A model generated the notes under the pieces. It saw only the letters and a program-made list of their open reading frames with translations. It was not told where the DNA came from and did not search any database. A program made the translations under genes and the position numbers. From contig CALKUG010000175.1 in NCBI GenBank assembly GCA_937996765.1, positions 1 to 13,761 on the forward strand: a stretch of DNA of 13,761 nucleotides. Reading direction: 5' to 3'. Origin of the DNA: an uncultured Ignavibacteria bacterium. Lineage in GTDB: Bacteria; Bacteroidota; Ignavibacteria; Ignavibacteriales; Ignavibacteriaceae. The number at the start of each line of letters is the position of its first letter. The first letter of the stretch is position 1. Shown one piece after another: positions 7,637-13,761 of this stretch.

Positions 7637-8119
7637 ATGACACTATTGTTTGAGAAGTCAAAAATAATTAAAGAGAAATTCGATTTAATACCTCACCCCG
7701 AAGGCGGCTATTACAGAGAGTATTATCGAGATGAAAAATTCACTCAAACCGAGCGCGGCATAAGGTCGTATTCAACAGCAATTTATTATCTGTTGGAAGG
7801 AGAGGATTTTTCGGGGTTTCACAAAATCCAATCAGATGAACTCTGGCATTTTTATAATGGCGGTGTTTTATTAATTCATTGTTTAGAAGAGGGTGTCGTG
7901 ACTACTAAACGCTTGGGGCCGCCAGAGAGTAATGCAGAATTTTCACAAGTAATTCCCGCAGGAGTGTGGTTCGCTGCAGAATTGGAAGATAAAAATAGCT
8001 TTGCCTTTGTAGGTTGCACAGTATCACCCGGATTTGATTTTGCGGATTTTACTATGGCAAAAAAGGAAGAACTTCTCGCACTATGCAGTTCACCCCTTGT
8101 TCAGAGATTAAGTAGATAA
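7637..8119 (+). CDS. DUF985 cupin-superfamily protein
   Basis: A 160-residue cytoplasmic protein that matches DUF985 (PF06172) along its full length. Family hallmarks are LIPHPEGGYYRE (17-28), STAIYYLL (46-53), FHKIQSDELWHFY (61-73), IPAGVWFAA (106-114) and VGCTVSPGFDFADF (125-138). The fold is a small beta-barrel cupin; the conserved His, Glu and Asp residues in the SDELWHF segment could bind a metal or small ligand. No confirmed reaction is known to me for this family; relatives include plant and bacterial proteins sometimes annotated as uncharacterised cupins. The ATG lies 4 bases after the preceding stop, with GTAGGTAG acting as both stop and ribosome-binding purine stretch, so it is co-transcribed. 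A functional tie with the nuclease is not apparent. Confidence 0.9.
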   Translation: MTLLFEKSKIIKEKFDLIPHPEGGYYREYYRDEKFTQTERGIRSYSTAIYYLLEGEDFSGFHKIQSDELWHFYNGGVLLIHCLEEGVVTTKRLGPPESNAEFSQVIPAGVWFAAELEDKNSFAFVGCTVSPGFDFADFTMAKKEELLALCSSPLVQRLSR

Positions 8120-8130
8120 AAATTGGTTTA

Positions 8131-8172
8131 AAATAAAAAACCGGACGAGAAAACCATCAAACTCGGCCGGTT
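8131..8172 (-). terminator. Intrinsic terminator of the ferredoxin gene
   Basis: Arms 8139-8149 and 8162-8172 pair over 11 positions with a single A/G mismatch and a 12-base loop. Read on the minus strand the stem is followed by TTTTTTATTT, the complement of 8131-8140, so it ends the ferredoxin transcript. On the plus strand there is no T tract after the stem, so its effect on the convergent cupin operon would be weaker. Confidence 0.8.
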
Positions 8173-8196
8173 ACAAGGAGAACATGATGAAAAGTG

Positions 8197-8403
8197 TTAC
8201 TCTACGATACAATCAACTGAGCAAACATCTACACAAGATTTGCAATTATTGCAAAGTTCAGGAACTATGAAAGTATGGTCGTCTGAAATTGCGGGTTTTG
8301 TTTCACCGTTTAAATCATAACTTTCACCTGCACTATAAATAGCGTTATTTTCACATTCGCTGATACATGCTCCGCAGCTGATGCATTCGTCTGTAATTGT
8401 CAT
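8197..8403 (-). CDS. Two-cluster [4Fe-4S] ferredoxin
   Basis: A 68-residue electron carrier. MTITDECISCGACISEC (Cys 7, 10, 13, 17) and CNNCKSCVDVC (Cys 51, 54, 57, 61) are the two CxxCxxCxxxC cluster motifs; each cluster uses three cysteines of one motif plus the last of the other. An extra cysteine at 65 follows the second motif, as in Chlorobium-type ferredoxins (CPxxCI). Unusually, the proline that normally follows the fourth cysteine is missing in both motifs (Glu18 and Ser62). The spacer between motifs is 33 residues. The start at 8403 is chosen because the family begins MxxIT(D/E)xCI and because AGGA lies 9 bases upstream; the frame stays open to 8679 but that extension is Phe-rich and unlike any ferredoxin. 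Redox partner is unknown; it stands alone with its own promoter candidate and terminator. Confidence 0.95.
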   Translation of the reverse strand: MTITDECISCGACISECENNAIYSAGESYDLNGETKPAISDDHTFIVPELCNNCKSCVDVCSVDCIVE

Positions 8404-8452
8404 TGTCGTAAATCCTAAAAAAAAATAAAAATTAAATTTGTTATCTGCTACT

Positions 8453-8461
8453 ATTATAGCA
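8453..8461 (-). promoter_or_regulatory. Candidate extended -10 promoter of the ferredoxin gene
   Basis: The minus strand reads TGCTATAAT, a perfect -10 hexamer with the TGn extension, about 50 bases before the ferredoxin ATG. No well-spaced -35 box is seen (TTGGCA lies only 10 bases upstream). This is the vegetative sigma-70 pattern rather than the Bacteroidota TAnnTTTG box, so it is only a candidate. Confidence 0.45.
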
Positions 8462-8528
8462 AAGTGCGTGCCAATATCAGTTTGAACAACAATTCTCTCA
8501 AATGAGATTAAAAAAGTACTTTTTAAAA

Positions 8529-8563
8529 TTTCTCTCTTTCTCAGAGTTGGAAAAAGAGAGAAA
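8529..8563. repeat. Perfect 11-base inverted repeat
   Basis: TTTCTCTCTTT (8529-8539) is mirrored by AAAGAGAGAAA (8553-8563) across a 13-base spacer. Neither strand has a T tract directly after the stem, so a terminator is unlikely. It lies between the two candidate divergent promoters and could be a protein-binding site or a small hairpin. Confidence 0.6.
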
Positions 8564-8641
8564 AAAGCGGCTTGGCACTTTATCAAAATCAAGAAATAGA
8601 TGTATCCATTTGTAATATTAGAAGTTATAGTGTTTACTTCA

Positions 8642-8676
8642 ACCAATTTCGCCCTATGTAAAAAAAAGAAATTGGT
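8642..8676. promoter_or_regulatory. Perfect 9-base inverted repeat, possible operator for tex
   Basis: ACCAATTTC (8642-8650) is mirrored by GAAATTGGT (8668-8676) with a 17-base spacer. It ends 5 bases before the candidate -33 element of the tex promoter, a position suited to a dimeric regulator. The arms are seen directly; the regulatory role is inference. Confidence 0.4.
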
Positions 8677-8681
8677 CAATA

Positions 8682-8712
8682 TTGCCTAACTAAAATCTTT
8701 CTACTTACTTTG
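8682..8712 (+). promoter_or_regulatory. Candidate Bacteroidota-type promoter of tex
   Basis: TTG at 8682-8684 and TTACTTTG at 8705-8712, 20 bases apart, resemble the Bacteroidota TTTG / TAnnTTTG elements with one mismatch in the -7 box. Transcription would begin near 8719, leaving a leader of about 30 bases, with GAGGA at 8741-8745 close to the ATG. Confidence 0.35.
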
Positions 8713-8748
8713 CACTCCCAATTAATGATTAGAATTTACTGAGGAACA

Positions 8749-10938
8749 ATGAATATTCCCGTTTTTATAGCAAAAGAGTTGGCTGTTCGTCCCGAACAAG
8801 TTAACGAAGTTATCACAATGCTGCGCGAGGGCTCCACCATACCATTTATTGCACGTTATCGCAAAGAGAGAACAGGTGGGTTGGATGAAGATGTGCTGCG
8901 TGAAGTTGAAGACCGTTTGAATTACCTTACACTTCTCGAAGAACGAAAAGAAACCGTTCTTAAGAGTATAGAAGAACAAGGTAAGTTAACCGATGAATTG
9001 AAAGCAAAGATTGTAAATTGCACAAGGTTACAAGAGTTAGAAGATTTGTACCTTCCTTATAAACCGAAACGTAAAACGAGGGGCACTGTTGCAAAAGCAA
9101 AAGGATTAGAACCTCTTGCCATGTTTTTATTAGAGACTCCCGACTTCAAAGGTGAGCTCAATGAAAAACTGCTTGAGTTTGTCAATCCCGAAAAAGGAGT
9201 GAACACACCTGCAGAGGCACTACAAGGAGCAAAAGATATCATTGCTGAAATGATCAGTGAAAGTGCCGAAGTAAGAAAAGAACTGCGTGAGTTTTTACTA
9301 AATGAATCCTCGGTAAAATCCGAAAAAGGTGATACTCATGTTTCGGAATCCACACAAAACGAAAAGCTTAAAGAAAAAGACAAAAAAGATGTTTATCGGA
9401 TTTACTTTGATTTTACCATTGATATGGAAAAAATTAAACCCTACCAGATTTTGGCGATTAACAGGGGTGAAACAGAGAAGTTTCTGAAAGTATCTCTTTC
9501 CTTTGATGACGTAACCGCCCATTCTTTTACACGCTCGGCATATTTTGGTAAAAAGAAATCCGTATTCGATACCATCTTTGATGAAGTGATTATAGATTCA
9601 TTTAAACGCTTACTCTTCCCTTCGCTTGAGCGCGAAGTAAGAAATGCTTTAACCGAGAGAGCAGATTTACACGCCATCGAAATCTTTGCAAAAAATCTGC
9701 AATCATTATTGTTGCAACCCCCGCTTTTGGGCAAAATGATTATGGGCATAGACCCCGGGTTTGCCTCGGGAAGTAAAGTTGCGATTATTGATACCACAGG
9801 TAAGTACCTGGAAGGTGCAACCATCTATCCTCATCCCCCAAGAAATCACAAACAAGAATCGGAGAGAATAGTTGTTCATTTTATCAAAAAATACAAAGTA
9901 GAAGTTGTTGCAATTGGTAACGGAACCGCGAGCAGAGAAACCGAGCTATTTATTGCTGATTTGATTAAAAACAACAAACTCGAATGTCATTATGTAATTG
10001 TGAACGAAGCCGGTGCTTCTGTTTATTCAGCATCGTCTGTGGCACAGTCGGAGTTTCCTGACCTCGAAGCATCACAACGAGGAAATATTTCCATTGCTCG
10101 CAGATTGTTAGACCCCCTTGCCGAGCTTGTGAAAATAGATCCTAAATCAATTGGCGTTGGTTTGTACCAACACGATGTTGACCAAAAGTTGTTAGGTAAA
10201 AAACTTGATGATGTTGTTGTTTCCTGCGTGAACTATGTTGGCGTAGATGTAAACACTGCTTCGGCATCATTGTTGACCTACGTTTCGGGACTCAATCGCC
10301 GACTTGCTGAACGAATTGTAAAACACCGCGAAGATAAAGGTGCGTTTACTGCTCGAGCAGAACTGTTAAAAGTTTCGGGTATAGGCGAAAAAGTTTATGA
10401 ACAGTGCGCAGGGTTTTTGAAAGTTTCAGGTGGAAACGAAATCTTGGATAACACGTTTATTCATCCTGAATCATATCACGCAACAGAAAAACTTATTTCA
10501 CTCTGTAATATGAAAAAAGAGCAAATACGTGAATCCGGCGGCTTGATTGATTTTTACTTGAAAAACAAAGGCATTGATAAAATTGCGAACGAGATTGGTA
10601 TTGGCGTACCAACATTGCAAGATATCATTGAGAATATCAAAAAGCCCGGACGTGACCCTCGTGAAGAAATGCCCAAACCGATACTTCGCAGCGACGTATT
10701 AAAAATCGAAGACCTGCAACCGGGAATGAGATTAAAAGGAACGGTGCGTAACGTTGTTGATTTTGGTGCATTTGTGGATATCGGAGTAAAGCAAGATGGA
10801 CTTATTCACATATCGCATTTCCGCAAAGGATTTGTATCAAATCCGCTTGATGTTATTAACGTTGGCGATATTATTGATGTAAGCATATTAGAGATAGATG
10901 CAATACGAGGTCGCATTTCCCTTTCGATGAAAGATTAA
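8749..10938 (+). CDS. tex: Tex-family S1 RNA-binding transcription accessory protein
   Basis: A 729-residue cytoplasmic nucleic-acid-binding protein with the full Tex architecture. Residues 1-200 are the helical Tex_N domain (TIPFIARYRKERTGGLDE at 30-47; LYLPYKPKRKTR near 100). Residues 331-440 are a YqgF/RuvC-like domain (GIDPGFASGSK at 333-343, IGNGTASRETE at 389-399, VNEAGASVYSAS at 418-429). Residues about 497-560 are helix-hairpin-helix repeats (LLKVSGIGEKVYEQCAGFL), and residues 657-728 are an S1 domain (GTVRNVVDFGAFVDIGV, DGLIHIS, SLSMKD). Family members bind RNA or DNA and are linked to transcript and translation fitness. Residues 185-214 form a charged, low-complexity segment slightly longer than I recall for the family. 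Length is close to the usual 720-780. It is monocistronic, with its own candidate promoter and terminator. Confidence 0.95.
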   Translation: MNIPVFIAKELAVRPEQVNEVITMLREGSTIPFIARYRKERTGGLDEDVLREVEDRLNYLTLLEERKETVLKSIEEQGKLTDELKAKIVNCTRLQELEDLYLPYKPKRKTRGTVAKAKGLEPLAMFLLETPDFKGELNEKLLEFVNPEKGVNTPAEALQGAKDIIAEMISESAEVRKELREFLLNESSVKSEKGDTHVSESTQNEKLKEKDKKDVYRIYFDFTIDMEKIKPYQILAINRGETEKFLKVSLSFDDVTAHSFTRSAYFGKKKSVFDTIFDEVIIDSFKRLLFPSLEREVRNALTERADLHAIEIFAKNLQSLLLQPPLLGKMIMGIDPGFASGSKVAIIDTTGKYLEGATIYPHPPRNHKQESERIVVHFIKKYKVEVVAIGNGTASRETELFIADLIKNNKLECHYVIVNEAGASVYSASSVAQSEFPDLEASQRGNISIARRLLDPLAELVKIDPKSIGVGLYQHDVDQKLLGKKLDDVVVSCVNYVGVDVNTASASLLTYVSGLNRRLAERIVKHREDKGAFTARAELLKVSGIGEKVYEQCAGFLKVSGGNEILDNTFIHPESYHATEKLISLCNMKKEQIRESGGLIDFYLKNKGIDKIANEIGIGVPTLQDIIENIKKPGRDPREEMPKPILRSDVLKIEDLQPGMRLKGTVRNVVDFGAFVDIGVKQDGLIHISHFRKGFVSNPLDVINVGDIIDVSILEIDAIRGRISLSMKD

Positions 10939-10971
10939 AACTGTAATAAAGTAAAAACTTTTATACCTCAA

Positions 10972-11034
10972 TAAAATCATAGGATGTTGTTGCTCAATGT
11001 TTTGGGCAACAACCGCTCCTGTGATGTTTTATTT
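10972..11034 (+). terminator. Long hairpin terminator after tex
   Basis: Inner arms 10986-10996 and 11003-11013 form an 11-pair stem (one G-T) with a 6-base loop; after a small asymmetric bulge (T against CGC), 10978-10984 pairs with 11017-11023. The left flank is A-rich and the right flank is GATGTTTTATTTA, so the stem can extend and a U-rich tail follows. This should end the tex transcript and isolate it from the protease gene. Confidence 0.75.
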
Positions 11035-11110
11035 ATGCCTCAGTAATTCTTCTGTTTTGTTTTGCTCATCTGTTTGTTATGTTACAAGGTCAAATCATAA
11101 ATCTTGTACA

Positions 11111-13761
11111 ATGAAAACAAATAAAGCTTTATACTTTTTTATACTGATTTTTTCGATTGTTCTAAAAGCTCAAACCGCAGGTGATGCAGTGCCCGGGCAG
11201 TTTCTTGTTCAACTAAACACTCAAGAAGTAAGTGAACAACTCACCGAAGAATTAAAACAAAGTGGAATGCACAGAATGGAGCTGATATCTGCTCCCATGA
11301 ATATCTGGTTGTTGCACTACTCACCCAACAGAACCAATGTACCCAATGTTACAAGGGCACTTAAAGCAAATCCCGCAATTGTACAGGCACAATTAAATCG
11401 TTTTGTAACCAGACGTATGGCTTCGCCTTTTATACCCAATGACCCGTTATTTAACACGCAATGGAATTTAAATAATACCGGACAAAACGGCGGCAAAGTT
11501 GATGCCGATATTGATGCCCCCGAGGCTTGGGAATTTGGATTCCAGCCGACTACAGCATTGGGCGATACCATAGTTGTTGCAGTTGTAGATGGCGGTGCAG
11601 ATCTTAATCATCCCGATATTCGCTACTGGCGGAATAAAAACGAAATAGCTGGAAACGGAATTGATGACGATGGTAACGGCTATGTTGATGACATCAACGG
11701 CTGGGATGTTTACGGTAACGATGGCAGCATTCCTACCGATGCTCATGGAACACATGTGTCAGGCATTGTGGGGGCTATAACAAATAACGGCTTAGGAGTG
11801 GCAGGGGTTGCGCCTGGAGTTCAGATTATGACCGTGGCGGGTGCGAGCACAGTTGAGTCAGAAGTTATTCGAGCGTATAGTTATGTATTAACCATGCGAA
11901 AATTATATAATGAAACAGGTGGCTCAAAAGGAGCTTATGTAGTTTCTACCAACGCCTCGTTTGGAGTTGATTATGGCAAACCGCAAGATTATCCGTTGTG
12001 GGGAGCAATGTACGATTCACTTGGTGTTTATGGTATTATAAGTGCATGCGCCACCGCAAATTTGGGAATAAACGTTGATATTCGCGGAGATATACCAAGC
12101 ACCTTTGAAAGTGAGTATATTATTTCAGTTACCAACTCAACATCTAACGATGTAATTAACTCATCCGCAGGTTTCGGTAGCACACATATTGATTTGGCAG
12201 CTCCCGGAACACAAATAAACAGCACAGTTCAAAACTCGGGTTATCAATACTTAACAGGAACTTCGATGGCTACCCCCCATGTGGCAGGTGCAATTGCGTT
12301 TTTATATATGGTTACAGATAGCTCCATGTTGGCAGCATTGCGTAGTAACCCCGCCTTGCTTGCTCGTGAGATGAGGTCATTTTTACTGCAAGGTGTGGAT
12401 TCGTTAGATGCGTTTCGTACTACTACAGCAACGGGTGGCAGACTCAATTTATATAAAGCAGCTCTTCAGTTATTTGGAGTGAAAGATTCTGTTCCGCCAA
12501 GTACTATCGCTTCAATACAATTAGGAACAATTGGAAGTGATTTTGCAACAATTTCTTGGACTGCCCCCAAAGATTCAAGCCGATTAGGAGTAGTGGCTTA
12601 CGATGTTCGCATCGCCACAACACCGATTTTAAATACGACAGATTTCCTGGCGGCACAAAAAGCTGCTAACGTGCCTAAGCCATCAACTCCCGGGACAAAT
12701 GAATCTTTTACTTTAAATTTATTGCTGCCAAATAAAACTTACTACGTCGCAATACGCAGCAACGACAACAACAACAATTTTTCGCCAATTTCTCCCACTC
12801 AAACTTTTACAACTTTGGGCGAACCCACTTATGCGGTAAATAAAAAATTTGGGTTGGCAATAATTACCCCCGGCACTGTGGCAAAGGATTCCCTGATTTT
12901 TTATAATAACTCCGCTTCGCCTTCCACGTTACGTTATTCAGTATCTGTACTTGAAAGCACTTTCCCCAATAAATCGTTAATACTTTCAGCCCCTGAAATA
13001 AAGACGGAAACTCTAACAGTTTTAGATGAGCGTCCCGAAGAATCAGTAGTTTCGGGAGGTACTATAATGCGAGGGGGTTCGGATGAATATGGGTACAAGT
13101 GGTCTGACTCAGATGAGAAATTATTTGCTCGGCATTACTACGCTTCGATAAAAGATGTTGGAACAGAAATCAAACAATGGAATACTATTACGTTCGTTGA
13201 GGCAAAAGACGAAGGTATTTCCGATGAATTGCCTATGAAGATGAGTTTTCCATTTTATGATTCCACATATAATTCATTAAGCATTTCACCAAACGGATTT
13301 ATCTCATTTAGTCCTGTTACTGTTAACACTTATTTTAATACAAAATTACCCGGTGAGGGGCAACCAAATGCCACAATAGCGCCAATGTGGAGTGATTTTG
13401 TAGTTCGCGAAAACACCAAAGTGCTTTATTACAGCACTCCTGATTCAACTGTAATACAGTATGATAGTATTGTGCGTTTTAACAGTTTAGGTGTTTTTCA
13501 TTTTCAAGTGATACTCTATCCCAGCGGTGTAATACGCTTTAACTACGACAAAATGGTTGGTACACTTTCGGGTGGCACGGTGGGGATTGAAAATCATAAA
13601 GGCACAATGGGTTTAACCATTGCCGTGAACCAGACCTATCTAAAACCAAATCATTCAATTGTTATTAGAACCATACCCGAATGGTATCAACTGCCAACAC
13701 TCAGTAGTGTAATAAACCAATCATCGCAAGCCGTGCTTCCCATTACATTTCGTTCCGAAAA
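11111..13761 (+). CDS. Secreted subtilisin-family (S8) protease, 3' truncated by window edge
   Basis: The first 883 residues of an open frame that runs off the window. Residues 1-20 are a signal peptide (cleavage near LKAQ). Residues 28-101 look like an inhibitory prodomain (PGQFLVQL). The catalytic S8 domain spans about 112-455: Asp160 in VVDGGAD, His212 in HGTHVSG, Asn317 in CATANLG (oxyanion hole) and Ser385 in GTSMATPHVAG. An Asp/Asn-rich loop, GNGIDDDGNGYVDDINGWD (181-199), is the likely calcium site of thermitase-like enzymes. Residues 461-568 are a fibronectin III domain. Residues 655-860 begin GYKWSDSDE and continue FPFYDSTYNSLSISPNGFISF; this beta-rich module recurs in T9SS proteases. 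A T9SS sorting domain is expected beyond the edge. All catalytic residues are intact. No Shine-Dalgarno is seen before the ATG. Confidence 0.92.
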   Translation, partial: MKTNKALYFFILIFSIVLKAQTAGDAVPGQFLVQLNTQEVSEQLTEELKQSGMHRMELISAPMNIWLLHYSPNRTNVPNVTRALKANPAIVQAQLNRFVTRRMASPFIPNDPLFNTQWNLNNTGQNGGKVDADIDAPEAWEFGFQPTTALGDTIVVAVVDGGADLNHPDIRYWRNKNEIAGNGIDDDGNGYVDDINGWDVYGNDGSIPTDAHGTHVSGIVGAITNNGLGVAGVAPGVQIMTVAGASTVESEVIRAYSYVLTMRKLYNETGGSKGAYVVSTNASFGVDYGKPQDYPLWGAMYDSLGVYGIISACATANLGINVDIRGDIPSTFESEYIISVTNSTSNDVINSSAGFGSTHIDLAAPGTQINSTVQNSGYQYLTGTSMATPHVAGAIAFLYMVTDSSMLAALRSNPALLAREMRSFLLQGVDSLDAFRTTTATGGRLNLYKAALQLFGVKDSVPPSTIASIQLGTIGSDFATISWTAPKDSSRLGVVAYDVRIATTPILNTTDFLAAQKAANVPKPSTPGTNESFTLNLLLPNKTYYVAIRSNDNNNNFSPISPTQTFTTLGEPTYAVNKKFGLAIITPGTVAKDSLIFYNNSASPSTLRYSVSVLESTFPNKSLILSAPEIKTETLTVLDERPEESVVSGGTIMRGGSDEYGYKWSDSDEKLFARHYYASIKDVGTEIKQWNTITFVEAKDEGISDELPMKMSFPFYDSTYNSLSISPNGFISFSPVTVNTYFNTKLPGEGQPNATIAPMWSDFVVRENTKVLYYSTPDSTVIQYDSIVRFNSLGVFHFQVILYPSGVIRFNYDKMVGTLSGGTVGIENHKGTMGLTIAVNQTYLKPNHSIVIRTIPEWYQLPTLSSVINQSSQAVLPITFRSE

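Larger units (their letters stand above)
8404..8748. other. Divergent intergenic region between ferredoxin and tex
   Basis: This 345-base, AT-rich stretch has no credible gene. It holds the ferredoxin ribosome-binding site and candidate promoter at its left end, two perfect inverted repeats (arms 8529-8539/8553-8563 and 8642-8650/8668-8676), and a candidate promoter for tex near 8682-8712. A nine-base A run lies just upstream of the ferredoxin start. Confidence 0.7.

Noticed and set aside
8404..8679. Upstream extension of the ferredoxin reading frame to 160 residues
   Set aside because: The added residues are Phe/Ile-rich, unlike any ferredoxin, cover the A-rich leader and the candidate promoter, and the internal ATG at 8403 has a good ribosome-binding site and the family's normal N-terminus.
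8725..8742. Five-codon open frame (MIRIY) just before tex
   Set aside because: It has no ribosome-binding site, and such short frames are common by chance; there is no sign of a leader-peptide mechanism.
11317..12447. Several minus-strand open frames opposite the protease
   Set aside because: The plus strand encodes a complete S8 catalytic domain through this region, so these are antisense shadows. The protease itself is easy to miss because it has no stop in the window.
1..13761. CRISPR arrays, insertion sequences, tRNA or rRNA genes
   Set aside because: I found no regularly spaced direct repeats, transposase-like proteins with terminal inverted repeats, or recognisable tRNA or rRNA sequence.

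Overview
The window looks like chromosomal DNA from an FCB-group bacterium with a type IX secretion system (T9SS), most likely Ignavibacteria, Kapabacteria or a close relative. Two proteins end in the type A T9SS sorting domain with the motif QN(Y/F)PNPFNPxTTI, which is typical of that part of the group. The DNA is AT-rich, start sites have weak Shine-Dalgarno sequences, and the gene before tex has a Chlorobi/Bacteroidota-style two-cluster ferredoxin. The lineage is inferred from these protein features only; no rRNA is present.

Layout. 1-57: terminator of an upstream gene outside the window. 196-3901: a tight three-gene cell-envelope operon encoding a lipoprotein with three carboxypeptidase-regulatory-like repeats, a small probable outer-membrane beta-barrel protein, and a 721-residue T9SS cargo with a tandemly duplicated N-terminal domain. 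4064-8119: a second run of five closely packed plus-strand genes, made of two class I SAM-dependent methyltransferases, a family-2-like glycosyltransferase (ATGA overlap), a T9SS-exported endonuclease/exonuclease/phosphatase-fold protein, and a DUF985 cupin. 8131-8172: a terminator hairpin serving the minus-strand ferredoxin gene at 8197-8403. 8404-8748: a 345-base divergent regulatory region with two perfect inverted repeats and candidate promoters on both strands. 8749-10938: tex, an S1-domain RNA-binding housekeeping protein, followed by a strong hairpin. 11111-13761: a subtilisin-family (S8) protease with prodomain, catalytic triad, fibronectin III domain and a beta-rich domain, cut by the right edge.

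How the genes may work together. The window is dominated by exported and surface proteins. T9SS cargoes in Bacteroidota are anchored to a surface lipopolysaccharide after cleavage of the C-terminal domain, so a small glycan-decorating cassette (two methyltransferases plus a glycosyltransferase) beside T9SS cargoes would fit surface-glycan biosynthesis, but adjacency is the only evidence. The ferredoxin and tex genes are ordinary cytoplasmic functions. I see no mobile element, CRISPR array, tRNA or rRNA, and no obvious sign of horizontal transfer. The least explained parts are the envelope operon at 196-3901 with its duplicated module, the proline-less ferredoxin, and the paired inverted repeats upstream of tex.
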